Positions 57,369 to 64,000 of a DNA stretch of 64,000 nt are shown piece after piece. Every line of letters starts with the position of its first letter. The stretch's first letter is position 1. Source of the stretch: Beijerinckia sp. 28-YEA-48 (GTDB lineage Bacteria > Pseudomonadota > Alphaproteobacteria > Rhizobiales > Beijerinckiaceae); assembly GCF_900104955.1 (NCBI RefSeq), contig NZ_FNSI01000001.1, positions 3,134,001 to 3,198,000 of the forward strand, read 5' to 3'. The position numbers and the translations under genes were made by a program. The notes below the pieces were generated by a model. The model was not told where the DNA came from. It saw nothing but the letters and a program-made list of their open reading frames with translations, and searched no databases.

Positions 57369-58264
57369 CAACGCTTGATCAGGGTGCCGGCACCATGATC
57401 GGTCAACAGTTCGACCAGCACGGCATGGGGTGCCTTGCCGTCGAGAATGACGACGCCTTCAACCCCCATTTCGATGGCGTAGATGCAGGTTTCGACCTTC
57501 GGAATCATGCCGCCGGTGATCGTGCCATCGGCGATCAGATCATGGATCTGCGAGACCGTCAGTTCCTTGATGAGCTGTTTGTTCTTATCAAGCACGCCGG
57601 GCACGTCGGTCAGGAAGATCAGACGCTTGGCTTTCAACGCACCGGCGATGGCGCCAGCGAACGTGTCGGCATTAACGTTATAGGTCTCGCCGTCCGCGCC
57701 CTGCGCCACGGGCGCCAGAACCGGAATGAGTTCGCGGCCAAGCACTTGGTCCAGAACCGTGGTGTCGACGCTCTTGGGCTCGCCGACGAAACCCAGATCG
57801 ATCACCTTCTCGATGTTCGAATCCGGATCGACGACCGAGCGCGTCAGCTTCTCGGCAACGACCATATTGCCGTCCTTGCCGCACAGGCCGATGGCGCGAC
57901 CGCCCTCGTTGTTGATGAAGCCGACGATCTGCTTGTTGATCGAGCCAGCGAGAACCATCTCGACGATTTCGACGGTGGCCTTGTCGGTGATGCGTAGGCC
58001 GGCGGCGAATTCAGACTTGATGCCGAGCTTCGACAGCATGGCGCCGATCTGCGGGCCGCCACCGTGCACGACCACCGGATTGACACCGGACTGTTCGAGC
58101 AAAACCATGTCGCGGGCGAATTCGCGCGCCACTTTCTCGTCACCCATGGCATGGCCGCCGTATTTCACCACCACGATCGTATCGTCGTAGCGCAGCATAT
58201 GCGGCAGCGCCTGCATCAGGATTTCGGCTTGTTCGTGCGGGCTGGCTTTGGCGGTATCGGTCAT
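57368..58264 (-). CDS. argB: Acetylglutamate kinase
   Basis: Second step of arginine synthesis, phosphorylating N-acetylglutamate. The 298-residue protein has '[12 protein letters not shown]' (ATP-site Lys), '[14 protein letters not shown]', '[12 protein letters not shown]' (arginine-site region) and '[15 protein letters not shown]'. The long type with the N-terminal helix usually means feedback inhibition by arginine. It follows engB by 86 bases. Confidence 0.97.
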   Translation of the reverse strand: MTDTAKASPHEQAEILMQALPHMLRYDDTIVVVKYGGHAMGDEKVAREFARDMVLLEQSGVNPVVVHGGGPQIGAMLSKLGIKSEFAAGLRITDKATVEIVEMVLAGSINKQIVGFINNEGGRAIGLCGKDGNMVVAEKLTRSVVDPDSNIEKVIDLGFVGEPKSVDTTVLDQVLGRELIPVLAPVAQGADGETYNVNADTFAGAIAGALKAKRLIFLTDVPGVLDKNKQLIKELTVSQIHDLIADGTITGGMIPKVETCIYAIEMGVEGVVILDGKAPHAVLVELLTDHGAGTLIKR

Positions 58265-58350
58265 CGATGTTCAATCCGGTACTGTCTCAGGCCGTGTTCT
58301 AGCCGCTCATCGGCGCGAAGACCACCGGCTTTTTTCCTTATCGCGCGCGC

Positions 58351-59019
58351 TCAAGCGCCGCGTTCGGCGAGCAGGCGGGCGATGCCGGCACGCAGATCGG
58401 GAATTCCATCGCCGGTTTCCGACGAGGTGAAGATGACCTCCGGATGGGCGGCGGGATGGCGGGACAGCGCCTGGCGCGTCGCCGCGATCCGCTCCTCGAT
58501 GTCGGACTTCTTCACTTCGTCACGCTTGGTCAGGACGACCTGGTAGGAGACGGCCGACGTGTCGAGCAGTTTCAGCATCGCATCGTCGGTGTCCTTCAGC
58601 CCGTGCCGGCCATCGACGAGGACGAAGACACGGATGAGGGGCGAACGGCCGCGCAGATAGCCGTGCATCAGTTTGGTCCAGCTATCGATCTTTTGCTTCG
58701 ACACGGCGGCATAGCCGTATCCAGGCATATCGACGAGGCGCAAGGTCTCGGAGCCGAGCTCGCCGCCCAAAGCGAAGAAATTGAGCTGCTGGGTGCGCCC
58801 TGGCGTGTGCGACGTGCGTGCCAAGGACTTGCGGTTGGTCAGCGCGTTGAGCAGCGACGATTTGCCGACATTGGAGCGGCCGGCGAAGGCGATCTCGGGC
58901 GCGCCCATGGGCGGCAGATCGTCAACGGAAACCGAGGCGAAGAAGAACTCGCAGGGACCAGCAAACAATTTGCGGCCGCGTTCGGTGAATTCTTCGTCGT
59001 TCTCAATCTCAGTCATCAT
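58351..59019 (-). CDS. engB: Ribosome biogenesis GTP-binding protein EngB/YihA
   Basis: Small TRAFAC GTPase needed for large-subunit assembly. G1 'GRSNVGKS' at 47-54, G3 'VDMPGYGYA', G4 'TKRDE'. The 222-residue length is normal. Two ATG codons are adjacent (59019 and 59016); the first is given. It follows yidC by 113 bases containing a hairpin element. Confidence 0.95.
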   Translation of the reverse strand: MMTEIENDEEFTERGRKLFAGPCEFFFASVSVDDLPPMGAPEIAFAGRSNVGKSSLLNALTNRKSLARTSHTPGRTQQLNFFALGGELGSETLRLVDMPGYGYAAVSKQKIDSWTKLMHGYLRGRSPLIRVFVLVDGRHGLKDTDDAMLKLLDTSAVSYQVVLTKRDEVKKSDIEERIAATRQALSRHPAAHPEVIFTSSETGDGIPDLRAGIARLLAERGA

Positions 59020-59058
59020 ACTTCAATCCGCACCCTAACAGGGTGCTGAAAAACGCTC

Positions 59059-59103
59059 TGGTGTCATTCCCGACGCACCGCAGGTGCGAGCGGGATGACA
59101 CCA
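59059..59103. repeat. Hairpin element between yidC and engB
   Basis: TGGTGTCATTCCCGACGCACC pairs with GGTGCGAGCGGGATGACACCA across GCA, about 19 of 21 positions. On the minus strand a T5 run follows nine bases later, so it may end or attenuate the yidC transcript. It belongs to the GATGACA-ended dispersed hairpins. Confidence 0.65.
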
Positions 59104-59132
59104 AGGGTTGTTCAATAACCAGCTGAAGCGCG

Positions 59133-60965
59133 TCAGCTCGCTTTCTTGCCGAAGAGACCTAACAGATTGTCCCAAAGCTCAATCTTCACGCCCTGCTTCT
59201 TCATGATGAAGTACTGCTGGGTCACGGAGAGGGTGTTGTTCCAGGTCCAGTAGATCACCAGGCCGGCCGGGAACGAGCCCAGCATGAAGGTGAAGATCAC
59301 CGGCATCCAGGCGAACATCTGCTTCTGAATCGGATCGGTCGGCTCCGGATTCATCTTCATCTGGAGGAACATGCTGACGCCCATGATGAGCGGCCAGATG
59401 CCGATCCACAGGAAGTGGCCGATGCCTGGAATCTGTGTCGGATCGAAGGGGATCAGTCCGAACAGGTTGAACACATTGGTTGGATCGGGCGCGGAAAGAT
59501 CCTTGATCCAGCCGAAGAACGGCGCGTGTCGCATTTCAATGGTGATGAAGATCACCTTGTAGAGTGCGAAGAACACTGGGATCTGGACGATAACAGGCAG
59601 ACAGCCAGCGACCGGATTGATCTTCTCGCGCTTGTAGAGCTCCATCAGCTCCTGTTGCTGCTTCTGCTTATCGCCAGCGTAGCGCTCCTGGAGCTCCTTC
59701 ATCTGCGGCTGCACCGCCTTCATCTTCGCCATCGACTCGTAAGAACGATTGGCGAGCGGGAAGAACACCAGCTTGATGAGAACGGTGGTGATGAGGATGG
59801 CGACGCCGAAGTTGCCAACGTAGCGGTAGATGAAGTCGATCAGCCAGAACAGCGGCTTGGTGATGAAATAGAACCAACCCCAGTCGATCATCAGATCGAA
59901 ATTCTTGATGCCGAGGCTGCTCTGGTAGCCGTCGATGACCTGCGTTTCCTTCGCGCCGGCGAAGAAGCGATGATCGACCTCGACACTGGCGCCAGGCGCC
60001 ACGACCTTCTCGCCGCCGAGATAGTCAGACTGATAGGTCTTGGTGGTCGTGCCGGTCGAGGAGAAGCGGCCTTCGATCGCCAGGTTCTGATCGGGAATAA
60101 CGGCCGCCGCCCAATATTTGTCGGTCATGCCGAGCCAGCCGCCAGTGCCCTTCATGAGCTTGGTGGCCTTCTGCTCCTTCTCGATCGAATCGTAGGTGTA
60201 TTCCTGCACGCGGGAATCGCCGACGACGCCGACAAAGCCTTCGTGCAACACCGCATAGCCGTCGGTCTTCGGCTTGCCGACGCGCGTCAGCAGACCATAG
60301 GGATAGACCGTCACCGACGCCGCCGATTTATTCTCGACCGTGTCCTTAATGGTGAACATGAAATTGTCGTCGACGCTGATCACGCGACGGAACACCAGGC
60401 CTTGACCGTTGTCATAGGTCAGCGTCATGGGCCTGGCCGGCGTCAGCACATCGCTATCAGCCGTCCACAGCGTGTCGGGCTTCGGCAGCGCCACATTGCT
60501 GTTGGCCGCCGCGACGAAACCGGTCTCGGCATAATAGGGATGGGCCGAACCGGACGGCGAGAGCAGCTCGATCGTCGGGCTCTTCGGGTCCGTGGTCTCG
60601 CGATACTTCTTCAGGTGAATGTCGTCGATGCGCGCGCCGCGCAGGGCGATCGAGCCGGACAGGCTCGGCGTGTCGATCTTCACCCGCGGCGAGGCGGCGA
60701 GCGACGCATTGCGATCAAGCGTAACGGCAACGGCCGGTGCCTGCGGGGCATTCGGGGCGGAGCCGCCCGGCACGGGGGCGACGCCACCCGGCTGTTCCGC
60801 GGTCGCCTGCGTCCCGGGCTGCTGAGCGGCACCGGTGGTCTGCAATTGCGTATTGGTCTGGCGCGTCGCATCGAGCTGCGGCTTGGCGTAGAAATAATTC
60901 CAGCCGAGGATGACCACGAGCGACAAGGCCATGGCCAACAGGAGATTTCTTTGATCTTCGCGCAT
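59133..60965 (-). CDS. yidC: Membrane protein insertase YidC
   Basis: Inserts and folds inner-membrane proteins with or without Sec. The 610-residue Gram-negative type has an N-terminal helix (about 7-23), a Pro/Ala/Gln-rich linker, a large periplasmic domain (about 75-350) and five C-terminal helices ('[19 protein letters not shown]', then '[20 protein letters not shown]'). The groove Arg lies in the second C-terminal helix region. It follows rnpA by 69 bases, leaving no room for yidD. Confidence 0.97.
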   Translation of the reverse strand: MREDQRNLLLAMALSLVVILGWNYFYAKPQLDATRQTNTQLQTTGAAQQPGTQATAEQPGGVAPVPGGSAPNAPQAPAVAVTLDRNASLAASPRVKIDTPSLSGSIALRGARIDDIHLKKYRETTDPKSPTIELLSPSGSAHPYYAETGFVAAANSNVALPKPDTLWTADSDVLTPARPMTLTYDNGQGLVFRRVISVDDNFMFTIKDTVENKSAASVTVYPYGLLTRVGKPKTDGYAVLHEGFVGVVGDSRVQEYTYDSIEKEQKATKLMKGTGGWLGMTDKYWAAAVIPDQNLAIEGRFSSTGTTTKTYQSDYLGGEKVVAPGASVEVDHRFFAGAKETQVIDGYQSSLGIKNFDLMIDWGWFYFITKPLFWLIDFIYRYVGNFGVAILITTVLIKLVFFPLANRSYESMAKMKAVQPQMKELQERYAGDKQKQQQELMELYKREKINPVAGCLPVIVQIPVFFALYKVIFITIEMRHAPFFGWIKDLSAPDPTNVFNLFGLIPFDPTQIPGIGHFLWIGIWPLIMGVSMFLQMKMNPEPTDPIQKQMFAWMPVIFTFMLGSFPAGLVIYWTWNNTLSVTQQYFIMKKQGVKIELWDNLLGLFGKKAS

Positions 60966-61034
60966 TCTCTCGCCTGCTGATCCTGAACCAGCTGATCGTT
61001 GGCCGGCCTATGTTCACGTTCGAACGGGTTGAAG

Positions 61035-61460
61035 CTATTCCGGGTTTTTGTCCGGCGTTTTGCGCCGCGACTTACCGCCAACCCCGGATATGGCTGTCTG
61101 CATGTCGCGGATCAATTCCGGGAAAGGCAGATACAGCGCCTCGCGCCGGGCAACCAGCACATAATCATGTCCTGGCTTTGACGGAATGTCGCTGCTGGTA
61201 GCAAGAACCGCCCGCAGACGCCGGCGGATACGGTTACGCTCGACGGCCGTTCCCACCTTGCGGGTGATCGTCAGTCCGAATCGGGCGAGTGTCTCATTGT
61301 CATCGCGCGGCGCACACTGCACCGTGAAACCGGGCGCATGATAGCGGCGCCCTTTGGCAACCCGCTGAAACTCCGGCCGCTTGCGCAAACGCCCGATCGA
61401 GATACCGGCCGGGCGTAATTCACCGTTGTTTCCCGCGCCTTCGGTGTGGGAAACGCTCAT
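61035..61460 (-). CDS. rnpA: Ribonuclease P protein component
   Basis: Protein subunit that helps RNase P RNA process pre-tRNA. 'ARFGLTITRKVGTAVERNRI' continuing into 'RRRLRAVL' is the conserved RNR core. 141 residues, with a longer N-terminal lead (about 20 residues) than E. coli RnpA and a basic tail. The ATG at 61460 is chosen; the frame upstream runs antisense through rpmH. It is 43 bases after rpmH. Confidence 0.95.
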   Translation of the reverse strand: MSVSHTEGAGNNGELRPAGISIGRLRKRPEFQRVAKGRRYHAPGFTVQCAPRDDNETLARFGLTITRKVGTAVERNRIRRRLRAVLATSSDIPSKPGHDYVLVARREALYLPFPELIRDMQTAISGVGGKSRRKTPDKNPE

Positions 61461-61503
61461 CGGTTCTGCCTTTGATTGCCTTGGGAGGCGGGAAGCGTCC
61501 GAA

Positions 61504-61638
61504 TCAGGCCGAAAGCTTCTTGCGGCCCTGGGCGCGACGAGCGGCCAGAACGCGGCGGCCACCGACAGTCGCCATGCGGGCGCGGAAGCCGTGGCGACGC
61601 TTGCGCACGATCTTGCTGGGCTGATAGGTCCGTTTCAC
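61504..61638 (-). CDS. rpmH: 50S ribosomal protein L34
   Basis: Translating the minus strand gives the 44-residue L34: '[18 protein letters not shown]' then '[18 protein letters not shown]' and 'QGRKKLSA'. The start codon is GTG, seven bases after GGAG. First gene of the rpmH-rnpA-yidC block; the 268 bases upstream (61639-61906) hold its promoter and that of the divergent TVP38 gene, and I see no other gene there. Confidence 0.97.
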   Translation of the reverse strand: MKRTYQPSKIVRKRRHGFRARMATVGGRRVLAARRAQGRKKLSA

Positions 61639-61906
61639 CGTCGAACTCCAAATTCTGCTGGGTCAACCATGGCCTTGGCCATGGAGCCACTAAGGTTATT
61701 CAGTGCCGCTGCCGGCGGCTGGCATGCCGACGCACGCCTGCACGCGAAGTCGGCGCGGCCGAAATCGAGTGCGGCCTTATAGGTGGAAGCCTTCGGCCGA
61801 GTCAATCAGTATTGACCACAATATGCCCCTTTCCGGGGCCCGTCAGACCACGCAATTTTGTCCGTCGGCCAGTGATTTGACGCCCATAATCCGCTATCGG
61901 AGGATC

Positions 61907-62755
61907 ATGTCGAGGGAAACAGCGAGGGACCAGGGCAATGCATTCGGCCCGACGGGTGGCTTACGCCGCCGGCTGATCCGTTTTCTGCCGTTGATCCTGC
62001 CTGCCGCCGCCATCGGGCTGCTTTTTGCCAGCGGATTCACCCGGTTTCTGTCCCTCGACATGCTGGTGGAACACCGGGACATGCTGGCAGGCTTCGTCAG
62101 CCGCCACTATTTTCCCTCTATAGCTCTGTTTTTCCTGGTCTTTGCCACGACCGCCGCCCTCGGCGTGCCTGGCGGCCCGGCGCTGACCATGACGGGCGGC
62201 TTTCTGTTCGGCGGCCTGATCGGCGCTGGCGTCTCGCTGTGTGCCGTGAGCCTGGGCGGAACATTATTCTTTCTGTTTGCCCGCAGCTCCTTCGGCTACG
62301 GCCTGACCCACCGCCCCTGGCCGCTGGTGCAGAAGCTGCGCGCGGGATTCCACGAAAACGCCGTATCTTACCTGTTGTTTCTGCGACTCACGCCTGCCTT
62401 CCCGTTTTTTGTCATCAATCTGGCGATGGCCCTGACCAACATCAGACCATTCACCTTCCTCTGGGTTACGTTTGTCGGGGTTCTGCCGGCGACGCTGACC
62501 TATGGTCTGGCTGGCGCCGGCATCGACGCCGTGCTGACCATGCAGAAACAGGGCTTCGCCGCCTGCCTGGCGTCGGGTCAGGCCGATTGTCGCATGCATG
62601 TGGAGCCGCACCAGTTGGTCACCCCGCAAATGATCCTGGCCCTCGTCAGCCTCGGCCTCCTGGCTCTGGCGCCGATTCTCCTGCGCCGGCTGACGCAGGG
62701 CCGCCAATCTGCCCGCCAGACCGTTCCGCTAGGTCGGCCGACGGATCGCTCATGA
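61907..62755 (+). CDS. TVP38/TMEM64 (VTT/SNARE-associated) family membrane protein
   Basis: DedA-superfamily (VTT domain) membrane protein, 282 residues, about six hydrophobic segments. The reentrant-loop motif 'GVPGGPALTMTGGFLFGGLI' and the conserved 'FLRLTPAFPFFVINLAMAL' are diagnostic. Relatives act as lipid scramblases or flippases, or affect membrane potential. CGGAGGATC precedes the ATG; the frame opens earlier without similarity. The stop overlaps the next gene's start by four bases, and the two families co-occur or are fused in other bacteria. Confidence 0.92.
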   Translation: MSRETARDQGNAFGPTGGLRRRLIRFLPLILPAAAIGLLFASGFTRFLSLDMLVEHRDMLAGFVSRHYFPSIALFFLVFATTAALGVPGGPALTMTGGFLFGGLIGAGVSLCAVSLGGTLFFLFARSSFGYGLTHRPWPLVQKLRAGFHENAVSYLLFLRLTPAFPFFVINLAMALTNIRPFTFLWVTFVGVLPATLTYGLAGAGIDAVLTMQKQGFAACLASGQADCRMHVEPHQLVTPQMILALVSLGLLALAPILLRRLTQGRQSARQTVPLGRPTDRS

Positions 62756-64000
62756 GCGAAACCCTGAAGCCCGACATCTGCATCATCGGCGCTGGGCCCG
62801 GCGGATTGGCCCTGGCCATGGGCGCGGCCGCCTTTGGCGTGCCCACGGTCCTCATTGAAAAAGGGGCGATGGGCGGCACGCATCTCAATGCCGGCAGCGT
62901 GGCGGCGCGGACCTTGGCGGAGACGGCGCGGGCGGCATATGTCATGCGCCGCGCCGACAAGCTCGGTCTTGCGGCCAGCGAGCCGCGCTTCGACTACGCC
63001 CAAGTGCAGGCGCGTCTGCAAACCGCGATCGCCGCCATCGCGCCATCGGTCAGCGCCGCACGGCTGCAAGCGATGAATCTGCGCGTGATCCACGGCGCGG
63101 CGCGTTTCATCTCGAGGAAAACGGTTGAAGCGGGCGATGTCCGCGTCGAAGCCCGGCGCTTCGTCATTGCCACTGGCGCCGCGCCGCTCCTGCCCCACAT
63201 CGCCGGGCTCGAATATGTCCGCGCGCTGACCAGCGAAACGATTTTCGCGCTGACGGAACTGCCTGCCCGCCTGCTCGTCATCGGCACGTCCGTGCATGGG
63301 CTGGAATTGGCGCAGGCCTATCAACGCCTCGGCAGCAAAGTCACCGTGATTGCCGAGAGTGCGCTGCTGCCCGATCTCGACACGGAGTTGCGCCAACCCC
63401 TGTTGGACGCGCTGATGCGCGAAGGCATTGTTCTGCATGCGCCCGTCGATACGATCCGGATCGATCCCGACGGGTCCGGCTTAAACGCCTCCTATCGGCA
63501 TGATGGCCACGACGAGACCTGTGCCGCAACCCATGTGCTGATCGCCGGACACCGCGCGCCCAACGTCCATGCCATCGGCCTTGAACAGGCCGGCGTTGCT
63601 TTCGACCATGACGGCATCAAGGTGAAGCAGAATCTCCGCACCAGTAACTGGCGCGTCCATGCGATCGGCGATGTCATCGGCGCGGGGTCGGCGCAGGCAG
63701 CCCAATCGCAAGCCAGCCTGCTGTTGCGCCATCTGCTGTTTCGCCAGCCCGTGTCCTTCGCCGCCGCCAGCGTGGCGCGGGTGATCCATACGGACCCGTC
63801 GGTCGCCACCGCCGGCCTGACCGAGACGGAAGCCCGCGCTCAAGACGCGAAGCTGCGCCTCTATCGCCTGCCTCTGAGCGAAGCGGACGCCGCCCACACC
63901 GGCCTGCCGGCGCCAGGACATGTCAAGGCTGTGGTTGGCGGGGATGGCCGCATCCTCGGCGCCTCGATTATCGGGCCTCAGGCCCATGAACTGATCGCAC
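62752..64000 (+). CDS. FAD-dependent pyridine-nucleotide-disulfide oxidoreductase homologue without redox cysteines, 3' end cut by window
   Basis: Lipoamide-dehydrogenase/mercuric-reductase-type flavoprotein; 416 codons are visible and the frame is open at the window end. FAD motif 'IIGAGPGGLALAMGAAA' starts at residue 11; the ATG-box 'VIATGAAPLLP', NAD motif 'LLVIGTSVHGLELAQAYQ' and 'RVHAIGDVIGAG' follow, and 'VIHTDPSVATAGLTETEA' begins the dimer domain. The redox-active disulfide motif GGTCxNxGC reads 'GGTHLNAGSVAARTL': His44 and Ser49 replace both cysteines. It therefore cannot use dithiol chemistry; it may be an NAD(P)H-quinone or other flavin reductase. Translation is coupled to the TVP38 gene. 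Confidence 0.88.
   Translation, partial: MSETLKPDICIIGAGPGGLALAMGAAAFGVPTVLIEKGAMGGTHLNAGSVAARTLAETARAAYVMRRADKLGLAASEPRFDYAQVQARLQTAIAAIAPSVSAARLQAMNLRVIHGAARFISRKTVEAGDVRVEARRFVIATGAAPLLPHIAGLEYVRALTSETIFALTELPARLLVIGTSVHGLELAQAYQRLGSKVTVIAESALLPDLDTELRQPLLDALMREGIVLHAPVDTIRIDPDGSGLNASYRHDGHDETCAATHVLIAGHRAPNVHAIGLEQAGVAFDHDGIKVKQNLRTSNWRVHAIGDVIGAGSAQAAQSQASLLLRHLLFRQPVSFAAASVARVIHTDPSVATAGLTETEARAQDAKLRLYRLPLSEADAAHTGLPAPGHVKAVVGGDGRILGASIIGPQAHELIA

Noticed and set aside
55860-57398. 512-residue reading frame antisense to dapD and the nucleotidase gene
   Set aside because: It crosses two well-supported genes and shows antisense composition.
59415-60980. 521-residue reading frame antisense to yidC
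   Set aside because: Low-complexity His/Arg/Asp-rich composition typical of antisense of a GC-rich gene; yidC is certain.

Overview
The window reads as a chromosomal segment of a GC-rich alphaproteobacterium, most likely of the order Hyphomicrobiales (Rhizobiales); I cannot fix the family. The evidence is gene content and order: an alphaproteobacterial 5-aminolevulinate synthase (hemA), the block HPr - EIIA(Man) - short HprK - ChvG - ChvI with pckA nearby, rpsA - sppA - ihfB - lapA-like, and rpmH - rnpA - yidC - engB - argB - dapD - dapE. No rRNA, tRNA, CRISPR array, transposase or phage gene was seen. Base composition looks even, so this is ordinary chromosome with accessory metabolic genes inserted.

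Layout. 1-5.8 kb: end of a tripartite-tricarboxylate-transporter binding protein, then rpsA with a strong terminator, sppA, ihfB, a LapA-like membrane protein and an exported methyltransferase-like protein. 6.0-10.4 kb: rnk and a very large hybrid histidine kinase with a sodium/solute-symporter-like sensor domain. 10.5-14.1 kb: mscL, hemA and an orphan peptide-type ABC binding protein. 14.2-21.2 kb: the nitrogen-type PTS and ChvG/ChvI envelope-stress block, a HugZ-like protein and pckA. 21.3-30.4 kb: gcdH (with repeated operator-like sites), an unknown membrane protein, hrcA, pgi, an ABC-F ATPase, a fasciclin protein and an alpha/beta hydrolase. 30.6-35.9 kb: an MsbA-like exporter, an O-antigen-ligase-like protein, arfB, a Rieske ferredoxin and a nickel/cobalt permease.

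36.1-49.4 kb is the accessory heart of the window. It holds two SDR dehydrogenases, a luciferase-like flavin monooxygenase, an alpha/beta-hydrolase-fold protein that lacks its nucleophile, an FAH-family hydrolase, a cupin, an exported RidA-like protein, a 3-hydroxyisobutyrate-dehydrogenase-type enzyme, an enolase-superfamily dehydratase, two related amidohydrolases and a second Rieske protein. The housekeeping gene lepA sits in the middle. Together they look like a catabolic or detoxification pathway for an unidentified carboxylated compound. No dedicated regulator or substrate transporter is visible.

49.4-64 kb returns to housekeeping: rmuC, a small unknown protein, def-fmt-truA, then on the minus strand rpmH-rnpA-yidC-engB-argB-pyrimidine nucleotidase-dapD-two DUF805 genes-dapE with many 1-4 bp overlaps. 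The right edge has a TVP38/VTT membrane protein translationally coupled to a pyridine-nucleotide-disulfide-oxidoreductase homologue in which both redox cysteines are replaced. Several genes have better starts than the longest possible frame; those chosen are given in the entries. Short dispersed hairpin elements of at least two types lie between genes.
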